A stretch of DNA of 26,962 bases from an uncultured Oscillospiraceae bacterium (GCA_944387745.1 CALXGD010000025.1:1-26962); one strand, 5' to 3'; numbered from the stretch's first letter, positions 17,301-25,655 are shown. Notes: a model not told the origin generated them from the sequence alone. Program-made: numbers and translations.

Positions 17301-17634
17301 TACCCTCCGTCTATACGACGGCACCAGCGGGGACCAGACGGATTACGACCAGGTCATGGACCTGCCCGTGGACCGCTATGAGATGGCACAGATTCTGTAT
17401 AACATCCTCCGGGATAAGGGGGCGGAGGATGGCCAGACCGCCTCCGCAGCCGGCATCGCTGATTGGGACAGCATTCCCCTCCGCTACCGGGACGCTGTGC
17501 GGGGCGCTGTGTCAGCTGGCATCATCTCCGGTGTGGACACCAGCGGCACCTTTGGGGGCGACGGCCTGATGACCCGCAGCCAGGCGGCCGTGGTCCTGAC
17601 GCGGCTGGCGGAGCAGTTGGAAAATTCTGATTGA
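14338..17634 (+). CDS. Secreted surface protein with BspA-type leucine-rich repeats and C-terminal SLH domains
   Basis: 1098 residues. Seen: signal peptide MKKRILSLFLTLTTALSLAV ending near VSA (residues 1-25); a 25-430 region rich in beta-strand-like blocks without a recognised motif; two related blocks at about 450-720, each with FPAGTVxYxP and later a LTLxPGxxYxAxF pattern; five BspA/LRR_5-type repeats at about 740-900 (VTIPEGVTAIDSGAFYNC, VVIPKSVSYIGSAAFKYC and similar); and three SLH-like modules from about 914 to the end (FSDVPSGHWAYDFVEQA...). Known: SLH modules hold proteins to the cell wall; BspA repeats often mediate adhesion. The ATG follows GAAAGGATG and opens the signal peptide; a longer start at 14263 would bury it. 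It is divergent from the sigma-factor fusion. Binding partner unknown. Confidence 0.88.
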   Translation: MKKRILSLFLTLTTALSLAVVPVSAAGEAPAVSDNLNSQDYTTWSKPVESYLYENEEGGLTRVEYINGQIVAEDYSSDFQFQSGRTIPMELSIWGGFFAGEDYNFFVFGQQNPSERDSVEVIRVVKYSKDWQRLGQASLMGANTLTPFDAGSLRMDEYQGYLYIRTCHTMYTYSDGLNHQANLMLAVQQSDMSVTDAYYDIWNTDYGYVSHSFNQFILIDQEGRIVTLDHGDASPRAMTFMRYYSNAGTGKFSGRTYGQWCSVGEQRSFAGASGNNTTGASVGGLAETSDCYMMAYNYDGVGGSGDRNVYLQAMDIATGRGKDYQITRSGGSTTPVLASAGLGGGYLLWNGKDGYNVSDTLYYLAYGPDGVPGEVQTAQASLSDCQPIPYDGGVVWYVTDNSTPVFYTLDSSGVTRHSGEGAAEQPEQPVQTVKALTAGRPGGSETVYENWSVEFSRYPKRVSDDEMQYVFPAGTVMYVPALETTEAWGLLHNGDYAWFDFPYENEDIIGLDGFTTLKEIAVKTGDGQWSKLAVPADGGYLTLEPGVQYLATFSVVHTPTAKEILYQPIFQADPSTSGTEPAGFEVAYEWEGMLFSNQPLMPITDWSKREFPAGTVVYIPPKGGVSTYWDDFVRRGAEYGLCDEHGEPLDVLVDVPNNGVWLTLTPGKSYVAHFMEMSTDPNEPSFTERLPYFTAVDPTDSFLPEPDANGFVIGSKEQYLAYIQAHEGDGFRVEADVPDDARVLIQYAGEGGDVVIPQGVTFIGSGAFHMQEPVISVTIPEGVTAIDSGAFYNCYQMKSVVIPKSVSYIGSAAFKYCSGLTDVVIPSGVTQLKEDVFLSCASLSSATIPASVTRIENGAFFYCNELHDVYFGGTEAQWNAIVLTGVWSPSVQIHFESGVEAETPVQPDAPQRVTFSDVPSGHWAYDFVEQAAQKGWIAGYDDGSFGADDQVTYAQLSTMLVRAFYSEEYETYSGPVDVWYRPFCQVADTLRLYDGTSGDQTDYDQVMDLPVDRYEMAQILYNILRDKGAEDGQTASAAGIADWDSIPLRYRDAVRGAVSAGIISGVDTSGTFGGDGLMTRSQAAVVLTRLAEQLENSD

Positions 17635-17728
17635 TCCAGGCGAGCCCTCAGACGGACAGAACCGCACCCCACCTCCCCAGGTCGGCACAGCTTCCCCGCT
17701 TTTATCCGCCCCAGCGTGCAGGACCGTG

Positions 17729-17757
17729 TTGACTGCCAAATTCCCACCATATATAAT
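17729..17757 (+). promoter_or_regulatory. Strong sigma-A promoter of the L-serine ammonia-lyase gene
   Basis: TTGACT (17729-17734) and a perfect TATAAT (17752-17757) are 17 bases apart. Transcription should start near 17764, leaving a leader of about 126 bases. Confidence 0.8.
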
Positions 17758-17780
17758 TAGAGTACAGATTCATCATTTTT

Positions 17781-17853
17781 GAGGAATCCATCGTGGGACT
17801 CCTCTGGAGGCCTCTCTTCCGCCCCCCTCCCCGCCAGACGGGAGGGGGCCTCC
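17781..17853 (+). promoter_or_regulatory. Structured leader of the L-serine ammonia-lyase gene
   Basis: The leader can form a 9-bp hairpin with one mismatch (17781-17789 with 17796-17804) and a perfect 9-bp hairpin (17823-17831 with 17840-17848). GGAGGCC (17806-17812) can alternatively pair with GGCCTCC (17847-17853), competing with the second hairpin. No T-tract follows, so translation control or message stability is likelier than attenuation. It matches no riboswitch that I recognise. Confidence 0.4.
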
Positions 17854-17889
17854 GCCTATAAAAACTACCGTAAGGAGGAATCTTGTACT

Positions 17890-19464
17890 ATGAGCCTGGG
17901 ATTATTTGACGTGGTGGGTCCCATCATGCACGGTCCGTCCAGCAACCACACCGGCGGAGCCAACCGGATCGGCTATCTGGCCTGGCGGCTGATGGGCGGC
18001 ACGCCAGCCCACATCACCTACGGGTTTCACCCCATTTTTATGCGCCTCTTCACCGGGCACCGGACCCATGTGGCCCTCACCGCGGGCTGCCTGGGACTGC
18101 GGGAGTATGATCCCGCCTCCACCGCGGCCCTCCAGACTGCTAAGGAGCGGGGAATCCAGCTGTCCTATGTGTCAGTGGAGGAGACGGACGCAGATCGGAA
18201 CACCATGCGGGTCATGGGAGAATTTGACGGCGTCTCCTGGGTCATCAATGGGATCTCCCCCGGCGGCGGGTGCGTAGTCATCGACAGAATTAACGGGATG
18301 TCCCTCCATTTTGACGGGAACTGCTTCCTCTATTATTGGATGGCCGACCGTCTGGCCCAGGGGCAGAATACCGTCCACTTCCTTCAGGAAATAGGAAATC
18401 CGCCCCTGCGGCTATCTCGCGGCTCCTGGGAGGGAAAGGACCAGCTGTGTATCCAGCTGGCTGAGGCCCTGACTCAGGAGCAGGAGGAAACGCTGACGCA
18501 GCTTTTGGAGCCGTCGGGCCGCCTCTTGTTCCGCAACATTCAGCCTTTGCACGCCTTTGCAGAGCGGGCGGGCAGCGTTCCCCTGTTCAACAGCTTTGCA
18601 GACTTGCTCTCTACCGCTGAAACGCGGCCTCTGATCGACCTGGTCTATCAGTACGAGGAAAATCACAGCGGCCAGAGCAGAGAGGCCATTTTGGAACACG
18701 GCCTACAGATCGTGGATATTTTAAATGAGTCCATTCAACGGGGCTTAGCGGGAGACAATCCGCTGATCGGGGGCTTCTGCAGCGGCAGCGACGGCAAAAT
18801 GGTCTCTCAGTGGGGAAAGAGCGGTCAATCGCTCACCGGTGAAGTATTTAATGAAGCGCTGGCAAACTCCTTAGCGCTGGCAGAGCGCAGCGCCTCCTCC
18901 GGCCGGGTGGTGGCTGCGCCCACCTCCGGCGCGGCAGGCACCTTGCCCGGCACTCTTTTTGCTGTGGCCCACCGCTGCGGAGCCGACCGCAAAACCCTTG
19001 CGGAGGCGTTTTTGGTGTCCGCGCTGCTGGGAATTCTCATCGGCAAGGACGGCAGCTTTGCCGGCTCTGTGGCCGGGTGCCAGGTGGAGATCGGCGTGGG
19101 CGCGGCCATGGCTGCGGGTGCCTCCGCCTGGCTGGCCGGCGGGAGTCCGGAGCAGGTGGTAAACGCCTCGGTCATCGCCCTGGCCAACTGCTTCGGCCTG
19201 ACCTGTGACCAGCCGGTGAGTCCGGTGGAGGTCCCCTGTATTAAGCGCAATGCGATGGGGGCCTCAGTCGCCCTGATGGGGGCTGAGCTTTCTCTGGCCG
19301 GCGTGAGAAGCGCCATGCCCGCCGATGATGTGGTGGTCGGTTTTCTGGATATCCAAAGACGTATGCCAGAGGGCACAAAAGGGGGCTGCCTCGGCGGATT
19401 GGCCACCGCGCCCTACGCTGCGGAGATGCGGAAAAAATGGGAGGAGATCCTCAAACAGGAGTAA
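17890..19464 (+). CDS. sdaA: L-serine ammonia-lyase, iron-sulfur dependent, fused beta-alpha chain
   Basis: Cytoplasmic enzyme that deaminates L-serine to pyruvate and ammonia using a 4Fe-4S cluster. Seen in 524 residues: N-terminal beta domain starting SLGLFDVVGPIMHGPSSNHT and C-terminal alpha domain with GGFCSGSDGKMVSQ, AAPTSGAAGTLPG, SVAGCQVEIGVGAAMAAG, FGLTCDQPVSPVEVPCIKRN and GGCLGGLATAP. The Cys residues in AGCQVE, LTCDQ and VPCIKRN match the expected cluster ligands. Most Clostridia carry separate alpha and beta subunits; here they are fused, and at 524 residues the chain is longer than E. coli SdaA (about 454). The beta motif has Asn where GPSSSHT is usual, so a related hydroxy-amino acid as substrate is possible. 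Start chosen by AAGGAGGAA and beta homology. It looks monocistronic. Confidence 0.88.
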   Translation: MSLGLFDVVGPIMHGPSSNHTGGANRIGYLAWRLMGGTPAHITYGFHPIFMRLFTGHRTHVALTAGCLGLREYDPASTAALQTAKERGIQLSYVSVEETDADRNTMRVMGEFDGVSWVINGISPGGGCVVIDRINGMSLHFDGNCFLYYWMADRLAQGQNTVHFLQEIGNPPLRLSRGSWEGKDQLCIQLAEALTQEQEETLTQLLEPSGRLLFRNIQPLHAFAERAGSVPLFNSFADLLSTAETRPLIDLVYQYEENHSGQSREAILEHGLQIVDILNESIQRGLAGDNPLIGGFCSGSDGKMVSQWGKSGQSLTGEVFNEALANSLALAERSASSGRVVAAPTSGAAGTLPGTLFAVAHRCGADRKTLAEAFLVSALLGILIGKDGSFAGSVAGCQVEIGVGAAMAAGASAWLAGGSPEQVVNASVIALANCFGLTCDQPVSPVEVPCIKRNAMGASVALMGAELSLAGVRSAMPADDVVVGFLDIQRRMPEGTKGGCLGGLATAPYAAEMRKKWEEILKQE

Positions 19465-19468
19465 GTCC

Positions 19469-19518
19469 CTGTGCCTGTGGGTTTCCGCCCTTCTATAGGC
19501 GGAAACCCACGGGCACAG
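19469..19518 (+). terminator. Long hairpin after the L-serine ammonia-lyase gene
   Basis: A 21-bp stem (19469-19489 with 19498-19518) with one G-U pair and an 8-base loop begins 4 bases after the stop codon, followed by a short GGGCC/GGCCC hairpin at 19531-19543. There is no T-tract, so it may act as a 3'-end stabiliser or a weak, two-way terminator. Confidence 0.5.
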
Positions 19519-19699
19519 CCCCAGGCGAATGGGCCTTCGGCCCTTGGGATAGCACCAGAAATTTACGTCCAGTTTGCCGCTTCTGTGTTGATATTTCTTG
19601 TCACATTTTGTAAAATAGCGTCAGCTGAGGCGTTTTGGCACACGGCAGGCACACCTTAAAGCATAGACGACGCTTTCTACTTGCGCAGTTCGTTTCACT

Positions 19700-19729
19700 T
19701 TTACAATATCATACTAAGTATTATATAAA
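19700..19729 (+). promoter_or_regulatory. Candidate promoter of the ATPase operon
   Basis: TTTACA (19700-19705) and TATAAA (19724-19729) are 18 bases apart in the most AT-rich stretch of this gap. A second option is TTGATC (19801-19806) with TATCCT (19825-19830), also 18 apart and closer to the gene. Confidence 0.4.
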
Positions 19730-19885
19730 TGTAGTATATTCCATGTTTTGCTTCGGCAGGACAGAGGGATAAAACTCCAAGCCTGAGGCAGGAACTGGAA
19801 TTGATCGTTTGGTCATTCCGTCTCTATCCTAATTTTTAGAGAGCGGGCGAGGTGTCCGCTCCTTGTACATTTTGGGGGGATCGCC

Positions 19886-22800
19886 ATGGATAACGAAAAA
19901 TTTGAGTTGATGCTGGATGACGGGCAAGCTGACGCAGTATTAGAAAAGGGAATGCTGTATGCGGACGCCTTCGTCAATAAGAACTATCTGATCAACCTGG
20001 ACCGCTATCCCCTGGCGGAACTTGACCCCGCCGAGAAATCGGACGAATACCTCCGCCTGTATCAAATCGAACGCATTGTGTACGACGTAGACGAAAACGC
20101 CAATGACAAGCTGATCAGCGTCTACAGCGCCTTCTTCAACATTCAGGCCACCGGTTTGCTCATTATCCAAAGCACCCGCAGGGAGCTGGGATTTTATCTG
20201 GGCATCCGCTCTGTTGACAACGCATCCACAGCGGAGGCAATCCTGGAAAAGAGCTTCAAAGGCAATTTCGCCGGCAGCCAGATCCGGGCGGTGCCCCAGG
20301 AGCAGTTGCAGAAAATTTTGGGCGCCGTCAATCAGAGTGGGCGCTTTGGCAACCGACAAAACGTCGCCTCGGTCTCCATTGTGCCCTCCCCCCGGGACGC
20401 GGATAAGGCGCGCTTTGTACAGGGAATTGAAAAGTTCATTGATACCATGAAGGGCTCTGAGTACACGGCGGTCTTTCTTGCGGAACCGCTGAACAAAGAA
20501 ATTTTGGAACAGCGCAAGCGGGGGCTGCAAAAGATCTTTTCTGGGCTCTCGCCCTTCGCCTCCACGCAGCTCTCCTACGGAGAGAATTACAGCAAGGCCG
20601 TCTCCATCGGTATGAGCGAAAATTTTTCTAAGACTCTGAACGACAGTCTCACAGATACTACCAGCCAATTCCGCAGCCGCTCCACCTCCCGGAGCCACGG
20701 ACACTCCTTCGGCTTTTTCGGGATCGGCTTCAACAGCAGCACCTCCACCGGATACAGCTCCGGCAGCTCCTGGGCCAGCGCGGTGACCCGCGGCACCTCG
20801 GAGACCACAGGGGAAACCACAACAAAGAGCGACACCGACACCACAGGCGACAGCCGTACAATCACCATCACCAGTGAGAACAAGTCGGTCAAATACATCC
20901 TTGAGAAAATCGATCAGCATCTCGCCCGCATCAAAAGCTGCGAGGCCTTTGGCCTGTGGGACGCCGCCTGCTATTTTGTGTCGGAAAACATCCAGACTGC
21001 TGTGGTGGCCGCAAGCACCTATAAAGCTCTGATGGCCGGCTTTGACTCTGGTGTGGAAAATTCCTACGTCAATGTCTGGACCCAGGACAACACAGAACAC
21101 ACGCCCGCCGTCTTGGAATACCTGCGGTACTGCCTTCACCCCCGGTTCCTAATTCCGGGAGACGCCCAAATTTTTGAAATTGAAAGTCAGACCGTCAATC
21201 CCTGTAGTCTGATCAGCGGCAATGAGATGCCCTACATTATGGGGCTGCCCCGTCGCTCCGTCCCCGGAGTGACAGTCATCAATATGGCAGAGTTTGGGCG
21301 AAATGTACGCCTCTCCAGCGGCACCCCCCGAGGAAGAAAAATAGAGCTGGGCCAGATATACCACATGGGAGAGCGGGAACCGGCCCGGGTACAGCTGGAT
21401 CTTGAGAGCTTCCGCTCCCACTGCTTTATCACCGGCTCCACCGGCTCCGGAAAGTCCAACACCACATACCGGATCCTGGATGAAATGATCAGGCATCAGA
21501 TCCCCTTCCTAGTGGTGGAGCCCGCCAAGGGAGAGTATAAGCGCTATTATGGAAAACTGCCGGGCATCCGCGTCTACTGTACAAACCCCCGTTTTTACTC
21601 CATGCTGCGCATCAATCCCTTCCGGTTCCACCGCGGGATTCATGTTTTAGAGCACCTGGACCGGCTTATTGAGATCTTCAACGCCTGCTGGCCCCTCTAC
21701 GCCGCCATGCCTGCCATCCTCAAGGATGCCTTCGAGCGGGCCTATATCAAATGCGGCTGGGATCTGGAAAATTCCATCCACATACCCAATGGCCGCAGTC
21801 AATTTCCCACCTTTTCCGACGTTCTAGAGGCTCTTCCTGAGATCATCAACTCATCCTCCTACTCCTCCGACTCCAAGGGCGACTACACCGGCGCCTTGGT
21901 GACAAGAGTGAAGTCCCTTACCAACGGAATTTCCGGACAGGTCCTCTGCAGCGCCAACGACATCGAGGATGAGGATCTGTTTGATCAAAATACGATTGTG
22001 GATCTAAGCCGGGTCGCCTCTCTGGAGACCAAGAGCCTTCTGATGGGCGTCTTGATTCTGAAGCTGAACGAATATCGGATGTGCTCCGGGGAGGAAAATC
22101 AGCCCCTGCGCCACATCACGGTGCTGGAGGAGGCACACAACATTCTCAAGCGCAGCCCCTCCGGCGGCGGAGAGGGGGGCAGCCTCCAGGCCAAGTCGGT
22201 GGAGATGATCAGCTCCGCCATTGCCGAGATGCGTACATACGGAGAGGGCTTTATCATCGTTGACCAGTCCCCCACTGCTGTCGACGTATCCGCCGTCAAA
22301 AATACCAACACAAAAATTATTATGCGTCTGCCCGATTATGAGGACAGCAAAATTGCCGGTCTGTCCATGGGCCTGAATGACAGCCAGATCCGGGAGATCG
22401 CCCGTCTCTCAACAGGAGTTGCAGTTGTATACCAGAATAACTGGGTGGAAGCGGTTTTGACTCAGATTGATAAGAGTGAGGAGCAATACCGCCAGGACGA
22501 TCTGATCACAGATGACTATGCACTGTCTGCTGTAAAGGGACAGCTGACCGTTGAACTGATTTTCCAGTATGAAACAAAGCTCGCTTTGGAGGAGGGCTTT
22601 CAGCTGGATGATCTGCTGGAAGTTGTCCGCAGCTCCCAGCTCAACTCCGCAAAGAAGCAGGACCTCATACAAGAAATGGTGGACTGGTGCTCCTGCTTTG
22701 AGCGGATCGTCCCCAAAAACGGCAGCTTTGCCGCAAAGCTGGCGGAGTTTATCCACTGCAACGGCCTCTTTGACGCGCTGCCCATCCAGTTCCGGAAGGA

Positions 22801-23041
22801 TTATAAAGGAGAGGCAAAGATCACCTATCACTGCATCGATCAAAAGGACCTGCAGGCCATTCAAACCTGGTATCGCCAGGTTTACGACCATTTGGACAGC
22901 TACGTCCTGCTGACTGATGAGCGCATCAAGCACCGGGCGCTGCGGTATCTGCTGCTCAACAAGCGCGTGGATGAAATCCGCTACAATAAATATCAGCTGA
23001 TCTATGAAGGGCTTTACGGAAAGCCGCAGGAGAATGTATGA
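19886..23041 (+). CDS. HerA/FtsK-superfamily ATPase (DUF87-like) with Ser/Thr/Gly-rich insert
   Basis: 1051 residues, cytoplasmic by sequence: no signal peptide or membrane helix. Seen: an N-terminal ~200-residue region with no motif that I can name (YLGIRSVDNASTAEAILEKS); a low-complexity Ser/Thr/Gly-rich segment at about 235-335; then a HerA/VirB4-like ATPase core with Walker A GSTGSGKS (517-524), a following VVEPAKGEYKRYY, Walker B ITVLEEAHNIL (744-754) and DQSPTAVDVSAVKNTNTKII; and a mostly helical C-terminus from about 870. Known: this superfamily makes hexameric motors that move DNA or protein, as in conjugation, DNA-end processing, antiphage defence and secretion. Inferred: the motor of the operon. 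The partner is unknown. The next gene overlaps it by ATGA, so products are probably made in step. Confidence 0.82.
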   Translation: MDNEKFELMLDDGQADAVLEKGMLYADAFVNKNYLINLDRYPLAELDPAEKSDEYLRLYQIERIVYDVDENANDKLISVYSAFFNIQATGLLIIQSTRRELGFYLGIRSVDNASTAEAILEKSFKGNFAGSQIRAVPQEQLQKILGAVNQSGRFGNRQNVASVSIVPSPRDADKARFVQGIEKFIDTMKGSEYTAVFLAEPLNKEILEQRKRGLQKIFSGLSPFASTQLSYGENYSKAVSIGMSENFSKTLNDSLTDTTSQFRSRSTSRSHGHSFGFFGIGFNSSTSTGYSSGSSWASAVTRGTSETTGETTTKSDTDTTGDSRTITITSENKSVKYILEKIDQHLARIKSCEAFGLWDAACYFVSENIQTAVVAASTYKALMAGFDSGVENSYVNVWTQDNTEHTPAVLEYLRYCLHPRFLIPGDAQIFEIESQTVNPCSLISGNEMPYIMGLPRRSVPGVTVINMAEFGRNVRLSSGTPRGRKIELGQIYHMGEREPARVQLDLESFRSHCFITGSTGSGKSNTTYRILDEMIRHQIPFLVVEPAKGEYKRYYGKLPGIRVYCTNPRFYSMLRINPFRFHRGIHVLEHLDRLIEIFNACWPLYAAMPAILKDAFERAYIKCGWDLENSIHIPNGRSQFPTFSDVLEALPEIINSSSYSSDSKGDYTGALVTRVKSLTNGISGQVLCSANDIEDEDLFDQNTIVDLSRVASLETKSLLMGVLILKLNEYRMCSGEENQPLRHITVLEEAHNILKRSPSGGGEGGSLQAKSVEMISSAIAEMRTYGEGFIIVDQSPTAVDVSAVKNTNTKIIMRLPDYEDSKIAGLSMGLNDSQIREIARLSTGVAVVYQNNWVEAVLTQIDKSEEQYRQDDLITDDYALSAVKGQLTVELIFQYETKLALEEGFQLDDLLEVVRSSQLNSAKKQDLIQEMVDWCSCFERIVPKNGSFAAKLAEFIHCNGLFDALPIQFRKDYKGEAKITYHCIDQKDLQAIQTWYRQVYDHLDSYVLLTDERIKHRALRYLLLNKRVDEIRYNKYQLIYEGLYGKPQENV

Positions 23042-24606
23042 ATCAGGTTGTGGTATTTTATAATCCCTTTCTGCCGGAACTGAAAATTTCCATCAACGGG
23101 AAGAAGCTCTCCCCCTACAGCTCTCTGATGAGCTATCAGCACCAGCGGCTTGAAAAGTGGTGCGGCCGTCTGCTTCCGGAGCTCTACCGCGAAGTCAATT
23201 CGGACTATGAGCTGCTCTGTATCTCCAATGAATTCGCCTGTGCGTGGCTGGGGGAGCTGGCTTGCAGAGATTCCCACTGTCTCGGCTTCTCTGGCCAGCC
23301 TCTGCCCCTGAAGGCGGATATATATGAGCGCCTTGCCAAGCTGGAGCTGCTGGGGTGTGATGAGAGCTCCGTTCCCATCCGTATCCCCGTTGTAAACGCC
23401 AGCGGCGACGGAGAGATGACAAGCGCCGTCTTTGCGCTTCTGGAGGAACAGGGGATTTTTGGGAGGCACACAGAGGACAGCCTCTTCTGGAACGACTGCC
23501 CCTTTGCCGCGATTCAGCTGCAGGCCTGCCGCCCTTCGGAAATTTCTCCGGAGGCCCCCTTTGTGGCCGCCCTGTGCGCCAGCGAGGAGGACCCCGTCAG
23601 ACTGGATACAGACGTCCCAGTCTATGCCTTGGTCATGGGGACAAAAACCCGGTTTCTGGGCAGACAGGAGAACGTTCTGCTCTTTACTGTCGATCCGGAT
23701 GATCTCGGGGACCTGATCCTGCATCTTTTGGAGGAGGAGGCCCTCTCTCCACTCCTCTCACGCCTGAGCTACTGCTTTCCCGAGGACGCTATGGACCTTC
23801 TCCTTGACTCAGAGCAGGAGGAGCTGGCCCTGATATGCCAAGGAGCGCCTATATGCAGAGTTGAGATTCCCCAAATCCTAGATATGGGAAGGCCTGTGCA
23901 GCTCTGCCCTCAGATCCTCCCCGCCGACTGTGCTGCCGAGCTGCATGTCGTCTCTGATCAGCCCTGCGTGATTGAGGCCAGGGATGGGGGCCTCTATCCC
24001 CGCGCCCCGGGCGCGGCGGAAATCTCCGTATATCTGGGGGAGGACCCCTATCCCGCAGCCTCCGGGCTCGTAAAGGTACGTCAGCGCACGTTGATTGACA
24101 CAATCACGCTGTTTCCCCACGCCCTCTGTATGCCGATAAACGACAGCGCGCAGCTCCAAGTCTCCGTCTCTCCAGACGATGCGGAAAATGTGGAGGAAAT
24201 TTCCTGGGAAAGCAGTGATTCTGCCATCGCTGAAGTTGATCCCTCCACAGGGGTCATCACCGCAAAGGCCTGCGGACAGTGCTCCATTACGGCGTATACC
24301 CAGGAATCGTCCTGCTGCGTCTCTCTGGAGGTTCAGCCTGAACTGGAGGAGATCCTCTTTCCCGGCAGCTTCCTAGAGCTCAACGCCGGGGAGCAGCGGG
24401 AGTGGCGGTATGAGGTGCGCCCACCTAACGCCTTCGGGGCCGACACGCTTCGTGTCGCCAGCTCCGATAAAAATATCGCAGAGTACCGCGGTGGCTACAT
24501 TTTGGGTAAAAGTCCAGGAGAATGTAAGATTTATGTGCAGAATCAGAGCGGCTCTGTCAGCCGCACGCTTCGCGTTACGGTCCGGAAAGGAAAAGGACTT
24601 TGGTAA
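23038..24606 (+). CDS. Cys-rich protein with Big_2-like Ig domain, no signal peptide
   Basis: 522 residues, function unknown. Seen: N-terminus MNQVVVFYNPFLPELKISIN, a ~300-residue region with many Cys and acidic residues and no motif that I recognise, then a Big_2-like Ig domain at about 350-435 (ISWESSDSAIAEVDPSTGVI, CGQCSITAYTQESSCCVSL) and a second Ig-like block to the end (LRVASSDKNIAEYRGGYIL). About 21 Cys in a protein without signal peptide or membrane helix suggests a reducing cytoplasm or non-classical export. Big_2 domains are normally extracellular, so its location is a puzzle. The start overlaps the ATPase stop by 4 bases and follows AGGAGA. Could be a cargo, scaffold or adaptor of the ATPase. 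Confidence 0.78.
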   Translation: MNQVVVFYNPFLPELKISINGKKLSPYSSLMSYQHQRLEKWCGRLLPELYREVNSDYELLCISNEFACAWLGELACRDSHCLGFSGQPLPLKADIYERLAKLELLGCDESSVPIRIPVVNASGDGEMTSAVFALLEEQGIFGRHTEDSLFWNDCPFAAIQLQACRPSEISPEAPFVAALCASEEDPVRLDTDVPVYALVMGTKTRFLGRQENVLLFTVDPDDLGDLILHLLEEEALSPLLSRLSYCFPEDAMDLLLDSEQEELALICQGAPICRVEIPQILDMGRPVQLCPQILPADCAAELHVVSDQPCVIEARDGGLYPRAPGAAEISVYLGEDPYPAASGLVKVRQRTLIDTITLFPHALCMPINDSAQLQVSVSPDDAENVEEISWESSDSAIAEVDPSTGVITAKACGQCSITAYTQESSCCVSLEVQPELEEILFPGSFLELNAGEQREWRYEVRPPNAFGADTLRVASSDKNIAEYRGGYILGKSPGECKIYVQNQSGSVSRTLRVTVRKGKGLW

Positions 24607-24630
24607 GCCTGAACACTGGAGGTAAAGCAC

Positions 24631-25644
24631 ATGCAGAGCGTCTATTACCGGAATCTTGGAGCCAGCCAGAGCAGCTATAACGCTGCCCTCCAGTGCTTTC
24701 GCAATCGGGCAAGGAGCTTTCCCATCAGCGGCCCTGTGCAAGCCAACGACCTGACCGACCACGTTTTGAACGATCACCCGGAGATCTTTTACGTGGGCCC
24801 TGAGCTCCGTGCTACATCATTTCTGATGAAAACGTCTGTTTTTCCCACCTATCTCTACTCCCCGGAGGAGACAGCCAAGCTAAAAAAGCAGCTGGATGCC
24901 ACTGCGGACGAAATCATCGCCTCCTTGATCAATGATCACCAGTCCGATTATGACAAGGTCCGCGCATTTCACGACTATCTGAAAAGCACTGTGGAATATG
25001 CCTTTGAGACACTCGGCAGGGACGTTGCCCGTAGCCTAAGCGATATGGAAACTCAAACTGTTATCGGTGCGCTTCTGCGGCACCGGTGCGTGTGCGTGGG
25101 CATCGCCAGTGCATTCAAGTTTCTGTGCGACAGGATCGGCCTGGAGTGCTGGTCTGTTCAGGGCCTTGGAAACGGCACGCTGTACAGCGGCCGGCACCGG
25201 TGGAATATAGTGCGGATCAACGGATATTACCACCACGTTGACGTCACCTGGGATCTCCAGTACGCGGACTCCGCGTCCACTCCAAATTACGGCTATCTCA
25301 ATTTGAGTGATGAGGAAATCGGGAGAGACCATACCTGGGACCGGAAAAATTATCCGGAGTGCCCCTCCTCTCCCTACAACTATTTTCGTGTCAATAACGC
25401 GCTGATGGACTGCAGAGCTCAGTTGGAGACTTTTCTGTACAACAGCTTCCAGATGGAGGAGGAGTTCATCATGTTCCGGGTCGTGCGAGGCAGCCCTCTG
25501 GAGCGGGAGATCAATGGCTGTCTAAGCGACAGCATTCAGCGGGCTGCCGGCCGCTGCAAGCACATCCGTCTGTCTAGCTACAGATACAGCTCTATTCCGG
25601 AACAGCTCATCGGCTTCCTCCAACCGGAATATTCATACTGCTGA
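24631..25644 (+). CDS. Transglutaminase-like cysteine protease/transferase
   Basis: 337 residues. Seen: a transglutaminase core at about 105-215 with the catalytic triad Cys155 (HRCVCVGIASAFKFL), His189 (GRHRWNIVRING) and Asp204 (HHVDVTWD); Cys153 is a nearby second Cys. The N-terminus (1-100) and C-terminal 120 residues match nothing that I recognise. No signal peptide or membrane helix. Known: bacterial members can be proteases, crosslinking or amide-transfer enzymes; the triad alone does not say which. Start ATG follows GGAGGT, 24 bases after the preceding stop, so it is in the operon. A role in processing or linking the Big_2-like or the acidic protein is plausible but only inferred. Confidence 0.85.
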   Translation: MQSVYYRNLGASQSSYNAALQCFRNRARSFPISGPVQANDLTDHVLNDHPEIFYVGPELRATSFLMKTSVFPTYLYSPEETAKLKKQLDATADEIIASLINDHQSDYDKVRAFHDYLKSTVEYAFETLGRDVARSLSDMETQTVIGALLRHRCVCVGIASAFKFLCDRIGLECWSVQGLGNGTLYSGRHRWNIVRINGYYHHVDVTWDLQYADSASTPNYGYLNLSDEEIGRDHTWDRKNYPECPSSPYNYFRVNNALMDCRAQLETFLYNSFQMEEEFIMFRVVRGSPLEREINGCLSDSIQRAAGRCKHIRLSSYRYSSIPEQLIGFLQPEYSYC

Positions 25645-25655
25645 GGAGGATGGCA

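Larger units (their letters stand above)
19465..19885. other. Intergenic region before the ATPase operon
   Basis: 421 bases with no gene. It holds the hairpin pair after the lyase (19469-19543), an AT-rich promoter region (19700-19730), a second possible promoter (19801-19830) and a small hairpin GAGCGG/CCGCTC (19841-19861) just before the ATPase ribosome site GGGGGGAT. Confidence 0.6.

Noticed and set aside
19886..23041. Conjugative transfer (VirB4) or integrative element
   Set aside because: The ATPase core is similar in type, but no relaxase, coupling protein, integrase, pilin or attachment site is visible.
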